A program made the translations under genes and the position numbers. The notes beneath the pieces were generated by a model. The model was given only the letters and a program-made list of their open reading frames with translations. It had not been told where the DNA came from and did no database searches. A stretch of 64,000 nt of DNA, taken from assembly GCF_902168135.1 (NCBI RefSeq), contig NZ_CABHOL010000048.1:1-64000 (forward strand). The letters run 5' to 3'. Positions 1 to 8,900 of this stretch are shown here, in pieces. Position 1 is the first letter of the stretch. Every line of letters starts with the position of its first letter. The stretch is from an uncultured Fluviicola sp. (lineage in GTDB: Bacteria > Bacteroidota > Bacteroidia > Flavobacteriales_D > Crocinitomicaceae).

Positions 1-68
1 TTCAAGCAGAAGACGGCATACGAGATGCTCAGGAGTCTCGTGGGCTCGGAGATGTGTATAAGAGACAG
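1..68. other. Illumina Nextera adapter left in the assembly
   Basis: Bases 3-26 are the P7 flow-cell sequence (begins CAAGCAGAAGACGG), 27-34 are an 8-base index (GCTCAGGA, the reverse complement of index N704 as I recall it), 35-49 are the Nextera read-2 linker and 50-68 are the 19-base Tn5 mosaic end AGATGTGTATAAGAGACAG. This is library DNA, so genomic sequence starts at 69 and the window begins at a contig end. Confidence 0.98.
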
Positions 69-896
69 GATATTTTCACGGCAACCGACCGGTATTATTC
101 CCAGGGAATCTTTTTGCAGTACGAACACCACAACCTGGACCTGAAGTGGCTCAATCCGTTTTTCCTGCGTGTTCCGGATATGGAACGGACTCTGAAATCG
201 GGGATCGATCAGAGAGGCTATACACCGTCTACGATTCAGTCGGATACTTTTTTGAAGGGAGATCGCCCCTATGCAGCAACAATTACCTATGGAAATCAGT
301 TTTTTTCCAGGAGCCTGAATCGGAATTACCGCTTAAACTGGGGTGTGTTTTTAGGATTTATAGGGAAGCCTGCTTTTGGGGAATATACCCAGAAAACGGT
401 CCATAAGTGGATTGACAGTCCGAATCCGAAGGGTTGGGAATACCAGCTGAATACCGGTTTTGTGATGGATTTAAACATAGGTTACACGAAACTATTTTTC
501 ACCCGGAGCAGGTGGGTCCGCCTGGAGCTTGGAAATCTTCTGACAATCGGGAATTTAACGAATGACATGCGTATACATGCCGGATTGAAATTGGGATACA
601 TCGGTAACCGCAGGCAATTCTATCTGTACTACACACCTGAATTGCGGATTGTGGCTTATGACGGAACACTTCAGGGGGTAATTTTCGTGAAACCGAGTAT
701 GGCGGCTATTTCTGCTAAATCCATCGAGCGCTTTGTAGGCGAACAGCAGGTAGGGATTTATCTCCGGTACAAACCGTTTTACGCGACGGCTCATTTCCAT
801 TACCAGTCGAGGCTGTTTAAATATGCCATGAACCACATGTGGGGCGGGATATCGATCGGGTATATGTTGTGGGATAATATTCAAAATGAATGGTAA
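69..896 (+). CDS. Lipid A deacylase LpxR family protein (DUF2219), 5' partial
   Basis: This reads as the C-terminal part of an outer-membrane beta-barrel of the LpxR/DUF2219 family, whose founder removes the 3'-acyloxyacyl group of lipid A at the cell surface. Visible family landmarks are TDRYYSQGI near the start, the GDRPYAA motif, and the run GFIGKPAFGEYTQKTVHKW followed by GWEYQ; alternating hydrophobic beta strands continue to the end. The N-terminus with its signal peptide is missing. An open frame can be extended back to a GTG at 54, but those five codons (MYKRQ) are adapter, so the true start lies off the contig. The stop is followed by a palindrome that separates it from the convergent SUMF1 gene. 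Family assignment is good; lipid A as substrate in this organism is inferred. Confidence 0.85.
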   Translation, partial: DIFTATDRYYSQGIFLQYEHHNLDLKWLNPFFLRVPDMERTLKSGIDQRGYTPSTIQSDTFLKGDRPYAATITYGNQFFSRSLNRNYRLNWGVFLGFIGKPAFGEYTQKTVHKWIDSPNPKGWEYQLNTGFVMDLNIGYTKLFFTRSRWVRLELGNLLTIGNLTNDMRIHAGLKLGYIGNRRQFYLYYTPELRIVAYDGTLQGVIFVKPSMAAISAKSIERFVGEQQVGIYLRYKPFYATAHFHYQSRLFKYAMNHMWGGISIGYMLWDNIQNEW

Positions 897-905
897 AGCA
901 AGCAG

Positions 906-933
906 GTGGGCATGCGATTAATCGCATACCCAC
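906..933. repeat. GTAGG-type palindrome, copy 1
   Basis: A 28-bp inverted repeat with arms gtgggcatgcgatt and aatcgcatacccac has one non-pairing position. It lies between the convergent stops at 896 and 938. It belongs to a dispersed family also seen at 5098, 21871, 24425 and 45149, and could act as a bidirectional terminator. Confidence 0.8.
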
Positions 934-937
934 GGAA

Positions 938-2317
938 TCATTTTTTATCATAAACAATCAAATAGGTACTCACCACCCGGAACCCGATGGTTGGTTTTCC
1001 CTCGGTGATTCCTTTGTAAGGATCCGGAGCGTAGATTTTGATATCATCACCGGAGCTTCGCCAGGAACCTCCTGCTGTTCCGGGTTCGTTTTTATTCATG
1101 CCTTCGTAGACCATTTCTGCCACATTACCGGCCATATTGTACAAACCAAGTGCATTCGGCCAGAATGATTTGGATCGTGCCGTTAAATCGGAATTGTCAT
1201 AGATTATTGTGTTTCCCCATCCGGAGGTATCAATTTGATCTTTCACAATATCATGGGTGAAATTTGCCTGGAATAATCCGCGTGAATTCCGGCGGTATTG
1301 CCCGTCCCATGGATACGGAAGCTGTTTGCCTTCGTTGCTTGCTGCTTTGACCCATTCGGCTCGAAGTGGTAAGCGAACGTCGTTGTATTTGCCCTCTTTC
1401 TCATCGCCTACGTATTTGCGTACTTCCTGGGAAAGCCATTTGCAGTACAATTCGGCTCCCTCGCGACTTACATTCACCACCGGATAATCATCGTAAGCTT
1501 TATGCGAGAAGTAATGTTCTTCCAATGCTTTTCCTCCGTCATTTAACTCTTTCTTCCATGCTGACTGATCCGGTTTTGCCTTCAGAAATTCGTCTTTTCG
1601 GCCTTGAATAATGAGGTCGAACAGGAATGTGCGGTACTCGAAATTGGTGACTTCGGTGGTTCCCATGTAGAAAGCCTGGGCAGAAACCTGTTTGCCATTG
1701 TAATCAAAGCTCCCGCTTGGGATGAAGACATAAGCGTCTTTATCGTGCTTTGCCAAAGCTTTCAGCATGGACTTCTTTTTCTTTTTGGTAATGGCTATTT
1801 CTTCTTCTGTTAGCTTGGGAAATTGGTACGGAATATCATCCATCGGTTTAATGGAAGCCATCCTACGATTGTATGAATGATCATTTGGGGCTTCCGTTCC
1901 TTTGTTTTCCGAAACTATCGAAGACAATGGGAGCTCGGTCACCAGTTCTTGCATGACATTTACAAATGGGGCCGGTTTTTGAATAGGTGCCGGTTTGATT
2001 TGGGGTTCCGGATTTTGCTGAGCAGGAATGGAAGTATTTTTAGAAATGATAGTGACTGATTCCTGCGTTTTTGTAAATGAAGGAGTTTTATCCGGTTTTC
2101 CATCATTCCATAAAAGGAATAAGGAAATGCTTAAGGTGCTTACAATTGTTAACATGATAATCCATTTTTTAGTGAATATTTGCTTTGTTTTGGGTTTATT
2201 CACCACAGGATTATTCAAAGACGCAATGAACCGGTCTTTGGTCTGCTCAAACGACTGTATCGCCTGATCTTGTTTCGCATGGGCGAAAAGCTGATCCAAT
2301 TGTTGCTGCTTATCCAT
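938..2317 (-). CDS. Membrane-anchored SUMF1/FGE-sulfatase domain protein, putative anti-sigma-like partner
   Basis: This 459-residue protein has three parts. A charged cytoplasmic N-terminus of about 50 residues is followed by one transmembrane segment (about 52-70, WIIMLTIVSTLSISLFLLW), a Pro/Lys/Gln-rich linker, and a periplasmic SUMF1 (formylglycine-generating enzyme fold) domain from about residue 195. Family marks are the MGTTEVTNFEYRTF motif, NVSREGAELYCKWLS, LPLRAEWVKAA, the GLYNMAGNVAEMV signature, GGSWRSS and a terminal GFRVV. The C-terminal cysteines that define true FGE catalysis are absent, as in gliding/T9SS relatives GldJ/GldK, so a structural or binding role is more likely. Its ATG overlaps the stop of the ECF sigma gene by 8 bp, which is the usual sigma/anti-sigma arrangement. 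I infer a membrane-bound regulator of that sigma factor; this is not proven. Confidence 0.8.
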   Translation of the reverse strand: MDKQQQLDQLFAHAKQDQAIQSFEQTKDRFIASLNNPVVNKPKTKQIFTKKWIIMLTIVSTLSISLFLLWNDGKPDKTPSFTKTQESVTIISKNTSIPAQQNPEPQIKPAPIQKPAPFVNVMQELVTELPLSSIVSENKGTEAPNDHSYNRRMASIKPMDDIPYQFPKLTEEEIAITKKKKKSMLKALAKHDKDAYVFIPSGSFDYNGKQVSAQAFYMGTTEVTNFEYRTFLFDLIIQGRKDEFLKAKPDQSAWKKELNDGGKALEEHYFSHKAYDDYPVVNVSREGAELYCKWLSQEVRKYVGDEKEGKYNDVRLPLRAEWVKAASNEGKQLPYPWDGQYRRNSRGLFQANFTHDIVKDQIDTSGWGNTIIYDNSDLTARSKSFWPNALGLYNMAGNVAEMVYEGMNKNEPGTAGGSWRSSGDDIKIYAPDPYKGITEGKPTIGFRVVSTYLIVYDKK

Positions 2318-2831
2318 GACTTGATACTGTTTTTAAAGAAGATTCGTATGTGAGTATTTCCATCAGTTTTTCACGTCCCCGTTTCAGGCGCTGTTTCACT
2401 GCCGACTCGGATGCGTTTTGAATGACGGTAATCTCCCGGATGCTGAATCCCGAAATCTCAAAAAGGATAATGCTTTCCCGTTGTTCTTCGGATAGTTGTG
2501 CCAAAGCTTCGTAGAGATAATGAATATCTGCATGTGCCTGCGGATTGGCATCCCTGTCCCGGATTTCCAGGTGCATCGTTCCTTCCGGAAGCCGGAAAGC
2601 GCGCTTCTTTTGGTGATAATTCCCTAAAACATGTACACAAATACTGAACAAAAAGGAAAGAAAGGCTTCTTTTGATTTCAGGGAATCGAATTTTTCATAA
2701 GCCACCAAAAGGGTGTCGTTCATCAAATCCCTAAAATCCATTTCATTGTAAACCCTCGCCCTGCAGAAGCGTTCAAACCGTTCATGAACCGGTTCGTAGA
2801 GTTTCAGAAATGCGTCTTGTTTGTCTTTCAT
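2310..2831 (-). CDS. ECF-type RNA polymerase sigma factor
   Basis: A 173-residue sigma-70 family protein of ECF size. The sigma2 region is visible around residues 15-70 (ARVYNEMDFRDLMNDT, then VAYEKFDSLKSKEAFLSFLF), and sigma4 at about 112-160 carries LSEEQRESIILFEISG followed by the helix-turn-helix FSIREITVIQNASESAVKQR. No sigma3 region is present. It is the first gene of a two-gene unit; the downstream membrane SUMF1 protein starts 8 bp before its stop. The arrangement suggests envelope-signal control through that membrane partner. Regulon and signal cannot be read from the sequence. Confidence 0.9.
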   Translation of the reverse strand: MKDKQDAFLKLYEPVHERFERFCRARVYNEMDFRDLMNDTLLVAYEKFDSLKSKEAFLSFLFSICVHVLGNYHQKKRAFRLPEGTMHLEIRDRDANPQAHADIHYLYEALAQLSEEQRESIILFEISGFSIREITVIQNASESAVKQRLKRGREKLMEILTYESSLKTVSSHG

Positions 2832-2943
2832 GCTCGTTGATCACGTATTGGGTACAAGGGTAAGTTTGACAAAAATGGAAAAAGTTACATGAGAATTGAA
2901 AATTGAGAAGATAAAAGTTCAATGAATTCAAAATGCAAAAACT

Positions 2944-3090
2944 CAAAAGGTCCAAAGATATTCCGGTGGTTGGAATTCTTTGAACCTTTTGGTAACGGAT
3001 ATATTTTAATTATCAATTATGAATGTCCCGATAGCTATCGGGAGAATTATCAAATGGGTTCCCTTCTTGATAATTCATCATTGATAATTG
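2944..3090. repeat. Intergenic hairpins downstream of the VWA gene, including a cccgatag/ctatcggg palindrome
   Basis: Two structures fill this gap. First, 2944-2991 is an imperfect inverted repeat (caaaaggtccaaaga against tctttgaaccttttg). Second, 3008-3090 is a longer imperfect hairpin built of attatcaa/ttgataat blocks, carrying a perfect 18-bp palindrome, tcccgatagctatcggga, at 3026-3043. The blocks recur at 19401-19473 and 54131-54248, and the 18-bp palindrome recurs imperfectly at 56003-56018. They lie at the 3' side of the VWA gene and may terminate it. Confidence 0.7.
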
Positions 3091-3094
3091 CTTT

Positions 3095-5008
3095 TTAGCT
3101 TGTGCGTTGCAAAACCACTTTCCCGCTCAGCCAATGGTTGTTTTCGTCGAGGTAGCGGATGAGGTAGATTCCCGTTGCATATCCCGAAAGGTCGACCTGG
3201 ATGCGTTCGTCTTTTTTCAGTTTCGGAAGGATCTGCAAGACTTTTCCGCTTAAATCTGAAACGTATAATTCTTTGATATCTGTGTTCGGAAGAATCGTAA
3301 TGATCCCGTTTGTCGGATTCGGATAATAGCTCCAGGTAATGTTCAGTGCCTTCGGATCCGGTTTTGTTTGCACGGCACTGGTATCTGTTGAATCGGCAGG
3401 CTGAAGTGTTGAAACGATAGAATCCGGAATGTTTAAAGCCAGATCCGGGATGTTTTGCTGGCAATCCGGCATATAGGTATAGCTTTTCAGGATTCGAACC
3501 AGGATGGCATTCAGTGTTTCCACTTCGTAGCTGTCTGTCGAAGGTTTGATGTGACTGTTGCCGATTCCGCTGTGATCTGTCAGGAAAGTATATGTTCCGT
3601 TTGTTCCCAAAGCCAGGGCGCGCATCAGGTATTCGGTGCTTTTATCAATACCGCTTGCCCCGACAGGAACAATGCGGATTCCTTTTTCTGCAGCCTGGAG
3701 CATCAATCGCTGTAAACGCTCATTGATCTGTGATCCCTGGTGCGGAGGTGCGTCCAAAATCAGGAACAGGATGCGCGCACGGGCACTTTCGCTCCAGCTC
3801 AGGTTGTTAATCGCCGAATCCAAACCAATGTCCATTGCCTCGGGGAAATCTCCGCCGCCGCCTGCGGATTGCTCATTGATAAATGCATCCGATTCGGACA
3901 GGATGCGGTTAAAATTCATGCTTTTAGTAACATATGAATCCCCGGCATCCCGGTAATAGACATTCGCAAACCGGAAATTCAATTTGTTACTAATTTGTTT
4001 TGACTGGAAAATGACATCGCTCATTTCCGCTTGCAGGAACCTGATCTCGTCCCCCATGGAACCGGTTGCATCGACAACGAAAGCTACGTCTACATTTTGG
4101 ACTTCCTGGCAGGAGATATTTAATTTCTGATGGTTCAACCCATTCTCAAAAGCACTTACTTTGTTGATGGCCGATACTTTTCCGTCGTAAGTGATTTGGA
4201 TAGATAGTTTTCCGTTTACAGTCGGAGTTTCATTCTTGACGGTCAGCCAGCATTCTGCTTTACCGGTGTTGTCTGTCCGGGTGGTGAAAACCACATCGCG
4301 GTTTAAAAGCAACTGAACAATAGCGTCCACTATTGGAATACCACTTTCGGATTGTAGCATGACGGTGTATCTTCCGGATGGAGCAATTTCCCAGGTTTTT
4401 TGGTAAGCTGCCAGTTCCCCTTTGTTCAGGTCCTGCCACATTTTCCATTTCGAAAAGTCGTTGATCTCACCGGCAGTCAATAGCTTTGAACTGACTGTTC
4501 CGCCGTAAGCTCCGCCGGATCCCGGATGCGCAGCCATGACAGTTCCCTCGGCGCGTATTCTTGAGGGATCGGCACCGTAGCTGTCGGATCTCATTTTTTT
4601 GGATGAAACCGATTTCGTACTGATAACCGCAACCTCTTCAATGGAGCGCATTTCTTTGCGCAGGTCGAGGTCGTCTTCGGCTTTTGCAGGGTGCCTGGTT
4701 GCAGTGGGATCTTCTTTCATTTTAAAGTTTGCAACCTCATCTCCGGTAACTTTGATTTCTTTCCTGATTGGGGAGTACCCGGCGTAGTTCATCACGCAGA
4801 CATACGTTCCGGTGTCGAGTGCAATGGCAAAATTCCCCAATTTATCCGTGAGAACAGAGGCCACTAATTTGTCGCCTTTATAGATGTCAACATTTCCGTA
4901 ACGAAGGGCTTCGCTGTGGGCTTCGGAGTTCATATTTCCGGAAATGGATTGGGAAAAGGCAGCGCCCGTTCCGAGTAAAATGATGCATAGAAGGGTAACG
5001 AATCTCAT
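3095..5008 (-). CDS. VWA-domain protein secreted by T9SS
   Basis: A 637-residue exported protein. A signal peptide covers about residues 1-20 (ends GAAFSQS). A carboxypeptidase-regulatory/CNA-B-like beta-sandwich (about 21-95) is followed by a linker and a second beta domain. The von Willebrand A domain starts at about 305 with the metal-ion-dependent adhesion site in VAFVVDATGSMGDEI. The C-terminus from about 555 is a type A T9SS sorting domain: it begins YYPNPTNGIITI, contains LSGYATGIYLIRY and ends in a basic strand. Family knowledge indicates export across the outer membrane and surface attachment or release. Ligand and biological role are unknown; adhesion or matrix binding is the usual guess for VWA proteins. 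It stands alone on the minus strand, 116 bp from marC. Confidence 0.88.
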   Translation of the reverse strand: MRFVTLLCIILLGTGAAFSQSISGNMNSEAHSEALRYGNVDIYKGDKLVASVLTDKLGNFAIALDTGTYVCVMNYAGYSPIRKEIKVTGDEVANFKMKEDPTATRHPAKAEDDLDLRKEMRSIEEVAVISTKSVSSKKMRSDSYGADPSRIRAEGTVMAAHPGSGGAYGGTVSSKLLTAGEINDFSKWKMWQDLNKGELAAYQKTWEIAPSGRYTVMLQSESGIPIVDAIVQLLLNRDVVFTTRTDNTGKAECWLTVKNETPTVNGKLSIQITYDGKVSAINKVSAFENGLNHQKLNISCQEVQNVDVAFVVDATGSMGDEIRFLQAEMSDVIFQSKQISNKLNFRFANVYYRDAGDSYVTKSMNFNRILSESDAFINEQSAGGGGDFPEAMDIGLDSAINNLSWSESARARILFLILDAPPHQGSQINERLQRLMLQAAEKGIRIVPVGASGIDKSTEYLMRALALGTNGTYTFLTDHSGIGNSHIKPSTDSYEVETLNAILVRILKSYTYMPDCQQNIPDLALNIPDSIVSTLQPADSTDTSAVQTKPDPKALNITWSYYPNPTNGIITILPNTDIKELYVSDLSGKVLQILPKLKKDERIQVDLSGYATGIYLIRYLDENNHWLSGKVVLQRTS

Positions 5009-5054
5009 AACATGCAGTTTAGAATTAGTACTAATTACACCTAAGATGCATGTT
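5009..5054. promoter_or_regulatory. Nested inverted repeats in the leader of the VWA gene
   Basis: Immediately upstream of the VWA start, aacatgca (5009-5016) pairs with tgcatgtt (5047-5054) and encloses the perfect 14-bp palindrome aattagtactaatt (5023-5036). It could be an operator or an mRNA leader stem. No TAnnTTTG box is clear here. Confidence 0.4.
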
Positions 5055-5097
5055 GGTTCAAAAATCCATAAAACAATTACGAATTAAATCGATTACG

Positions 5098-5131
5098 ACA
5101 GTAGGCATGCGATTAATCGCATGCCTACTGT
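5098..5131. repeat. GTAGG-type palindrome, copy 2 (perfect, 34 bp)
   Basis: The perfect 17-bp arms read acagtaggcatgcgatt. This is the longest perfect member with the gattaatc centre. It overlaps the 3' end of marC: the TAG stop (5125-5127) and the last one or two codons lie inside the right arm. It may serve as the marC terminator. Confidence 0.85.
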
Positions 5132-5799
5132 ATGTTAAACAAATGTTTGATCCCCGTTATCCCGATCTGCAATCCTACACAAAAAATCAGGAATGCCATG
5201 ATGCGGTTAAGTATTTGTTCTCCTTCTTTGCCAATAACGCGGATAATTTTTTTGGTGTTCAGGTAGAAAAAATAAATCAACGAACAAATAACGATGATTG
5301 CCAGCAGGATGGCTCCGGTATTGATCAGGTATAAGTTGATATGTGCATTGGCACTGTGCGCACTCAGGGTAAAAAGAACCGAAATGGATCCGGCTCCGGT
5401 TGTGATCGGAAAAGTAATGGGGTAAAACAATTTATCCTGGATCAGTGAGTAATTGGAACTAAGGGTGTTCCCTTCTTCGTCCACGTCAGCCTTTGCTTCT
5501 TTTTTATCTGAAGAAAGGAATTCCCAGCCGATCTTACAGATCATGATTCCTCCTGCAAGCTGAACAACCGGAATCGTAATGCCGAAAATTTCCAGGATCC
5601 AATGTCCTGCGAAAAGAGCTATCGTGCATAGGATAAATGCGTAAAGTGCAATTTTCTTGACCGCTTTTCTTTTTTCCCGGATCTCCAGGTTTGACAAGTA
5701 AGGATTGACAATAAATGCAGATCCTATCGGATTGACAACCGGGAAGAGGGTAATTACCCCGATAAAAAGCATATCGATGAAAGATTGGATGAAATTCAT
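5125..5799 (-). CDS. MarC family (UPF0056) inner-membrane protein
   Basis: A 224-residue polytopic protein with six predicted transmembrane helices. Features are the MarC signature near the N-terminus (GVITLFPVVNPIGSAFIV), the second helix pair ending in GGIMICKIGWEFL, a charged cytoplasmic loop at about 105-125, and the conserved FPITTGAGSISVLFTL stretch opening the second half. The two halves are inverted repeats in this family. MarC relatives were once proposed to take part in multiple antibiotic resistance or small neutral amino acid transport; the substrate is not established. The terminal codons and stop lie within a dispersed palindrome, so the C-terminus may have been shaped by its insertion. 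It faces the M43 protease gene across a 173-bp divergent promoter region. Confidence 0.9.
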   Translation of the reverse strand: MNFIQSFIDMLFIGVITLFPVVNPIGSAFIVNPYLSNLEIREKRKAVKKIALYAFILCTIALFAGHWILEIFGITIPVVQLAGGIMICKIGWEFLSSDKKEAKADVDEEGNTLSSNYSLIQDKLFYPITFPITTGAGSISVLFTLSAHSANAHINLYLINTGAILLAIIVICSLIYFFYLNTKKIIRVIGKEGEQILNRIMAFLIFCVGLQIGITGIKHLFNIQ

Positions 5800-5919
5800 T
5801 CGAATAAATTTTGGATTAATAATACATATAATTCCGAATTATTTTCCTTCAACGGTGCAGTAGTGACCGGATTAATTGGGTTGTGAATGTTAAAACACGC
5901 TTTTTGTTCCGTTTTTTCA

Positions 5920-5948
5920 TTGCCGGTACGTTCATTTAATTAGATTTG
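5920..5948 (+). promoter_or_regulatory. Bacteroidota-type promoter of the M43 protease gene
   Basis: TTG at 5920-5922, an 18-bp spacer and TAGATTTG at 5941-5948 match the Bacteroidota -33/-7 consensus (TTG, TAnnTTTG). Transcription would start about 20 nt before the ATG at 5973. Confidence 0.6.
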
Positions 5949-5972
5949 AGTATAATTAATTACACACTATTT

Positions 5973-8900
5973 ATGAAGAAACACTATTTGCTGGGAATGA
6001 CCTTCCTGTTACTCACCATTTTTTCGTCCTTCGCACAACAAGTGCCGCGTGAGAAAATAGTTTCGTGCTATTTTGACGAGTTATTGTCCAAACAACTTCA
6101 GGAAGATCCGTCGCTTCAGAAAAAACTGGACGAGATGGACCACGAAATTGAACGATTTAAAGCTGCTAAGAAAAAAGGAGGCGGCGCGGTTTCAAAAAGT
6201 TTAAGCGACAAGTTACTGATCCCTGTTGTAGTCAATGTGGTGCACCAGAATGGTCCCGAAAATATTTCGGACATGCAGGTAATCAGCCAAATCAATGCAC
6301 TGAATACGTATTATGAAGATTATGGTATCCAGTTTTGTCTTGCAACAAAAAAAGGAACGGTAAACCTCACATCGATCAGTACACCGGCAGGAATTACCAG
6401 TTCTACTCCGGGTATTTTTCATTATTACAATCCAACTCTTACCAATCACGATGTAAGCCAGATCAATTCACTGGCTGCTGTTGGAGCTTCATTGCCCGCG
6501 GATAACTACCTGCGTATCTGGGTTGTTAAAAGCATTACTTCTGCGTCCGTTCCGCCAGGATCCATTATCCAGGGGTATTCTTCCTTCCCGGGAAGTTACA
6601 ATTATACAGATGGGATTGTGATGGATTACAGGGCTTTCGGAGATATCGCAACCTGCGGTTGTTCAACACTGGCTTCTTACAGTCAGCTGGGTAGAATTGC
6701 CGTACATGAAGTGGGCCACTACCTGGGATTATACCACACTTTTCAGGACGGCTGTGCGGGAATGAATACCTCTACCTGCGCATCTCAGGGTGACAGAGTT
6801 TGTGATACGCCTCCGGTTGCAATACCCGGAAATACCGGCTGTCCGGCTGCGGGATGGAATACCTGTAACGAGACTCCGAACCTGCCCGATGATATTCACA
6901 ACTATATGGATTATGTAGACGAAGGTTGTATGACGGGGTTTACCAACGGACAGAACGACCGTATGGATGGCAGTATCGCTTTGTATCGTGCAAACCTGGT
7001 TAGCTCAAACAACATGGTTTATACGGGTATTAATTGTAACGGGCAGATTATGGCGCATTTTACGGCGGATAATTATGCACCTTGTACGGGAACTTCCGTA
7101 ACATTTACAGCGAATCCGGTAAGTGGAGCTATTTATTCCTGGGATTTCGGGGATGGATCTACCGGAAGCGGACAGGTTGTTTCTCATACTTACACAACTG
7201 CGTACGCACCGGCAATCGTGACGCTTACAGTTACAAGCGGGAGTAATCCGAGCGATTTTGCAGAAAATGAAGAGCTTGTTTTTCCTACGAACTGTACAGC
7301 GATCAGCAACACCCAAAGTACATGGATGTTCAGCAATCAGGCCGGACTGGATTTCTCATCGGGGGTTCCTGTTTATGATAATTCTGCTGACGTGAATAAT
7401 ACCATGCAGGGAAATATAGAAGATGTTGTTTCTCAATGTGATGCCAGTGGAAACTTGCTCTTTTACAGCAGCGGAGATAATATTTGGGATCAGAACCACA
7501 ATTTGATTGCATCTGCTCTCAACGCAGATAACAGTAGTGCAACGGGATCAATATCTATACCTAACCCGGCAAATTCCAGCCAGTATTTGCAGTTCAACAC
7601 TAGTTTTAATCAAGGTGGATTGCTATACAGTGTTATTTCGATTACCGGTACACAGGCTTCTATCGTGAGCAATAACAATCCGGTTCCGGTTCCTGCAGGA
7701 TATATTCAGTCAGGAGCAACGCTGTGGAGCGGTGAAGGGGTAACTGCTGTCAAGGCTTGTAATTATTACTGGCTGATCGTCCATGGAAAAAAGAGTGAAT
7801 ACCAGCATTTCCTGATGGTTTACAAAGTTTCCGCTTCCGGAATTGCTTTCCATTCAGATTATTTACTGAATAGTTTCGATGGTATTTATTGCACGATCGA
7901 AGCTTCTCCCGACGGAACGAAGATACTCGTATCTGAATTTGTTGGCAACAGTATGTTCCTGTGTGATTTTAACCCGGTAAGCGGTTTTATAACCGGTGAT
8001 GAGATCATTAATCGAGAGCGTGTCTACGGGACATCTTTCAGTCCGGATTCCAAATTGTTTTATGCTGTTCAGGAAACCACCGGAGATGTGTTCCAGTACG
8101 ATGCAACCGCATCGAATGTATTCCTTTCTGAAGTGAAGGTGGGGAATTTGATAGCACCTAATTCCGTAAAACGATTGGGAATGCAGTGCGGACCGGATAA
8201 CAAGATCTACATTTCCCGGAATATGACACAGCTGGGGGCTATCCATGCTCCGAATACGCAATCAACAATCAGCCAGCCCAACCTGTGTTTGTTTACCAAT
8301 AACGGACCTTACCTGGATATACTTGCTGCAGGAAGCGGCTTACCGAATATGTTAGATGCCGATCAGGTTCAGCTATTCACCGGTGATTCGATCTTCGCAG
8401 AAGAAGTGCGTTGTGATACATACATTTTCAGCACGAATATTTGTGCGAATTCCTATTCCTGGAATTTCGGTGATCCGGCTTCGGGTTCTGCCAATACTGC
8501 TTCCGGAGCTTCTCCGACCCATATTTTCTCCGGTCCGGGAACTTATAACGTTGTTGTTTCCGGAAATGGTATCACACTGAATTATACCATTGTTGTAGCT
8601 CAGGGCTGTGAGCCGTGTGTTTGTCCTGAGAATGGATCATTCTCGTATTCAATTGTTGAAGAAGAATGTTATGTAAAGTTCCATGCGAATTACGTGGCGG
8701 ACCCATGCCTGGAGAATGTGGAATATACCTGGGATTTCGGTGACGGAACAACTGCAACAGGGATTGATGTCGATCATGCTTTTGCAACTGCCGGAACACA
8801 CACCATTTGTTTGACAATAACGGCGCTAAACGACTCTGAACTGTGTACGACTCAAGGCTGTAAAACCTTTGAAACGCGTTGTACTCCGCCATGTGATTGC

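Noticed and set aside
54-68. GTG start and first five codons of the LpxR-like frame
   Set aside because: These bases are adapter (mosaic end), so the start is artificial.
938-2317. Reading the SUMF1 protein as an active formylglycine-generating enzyme
   Set aside because: The catalytic cysteines are not visible near the GGSW motif and no sulfatase gene is nearby.
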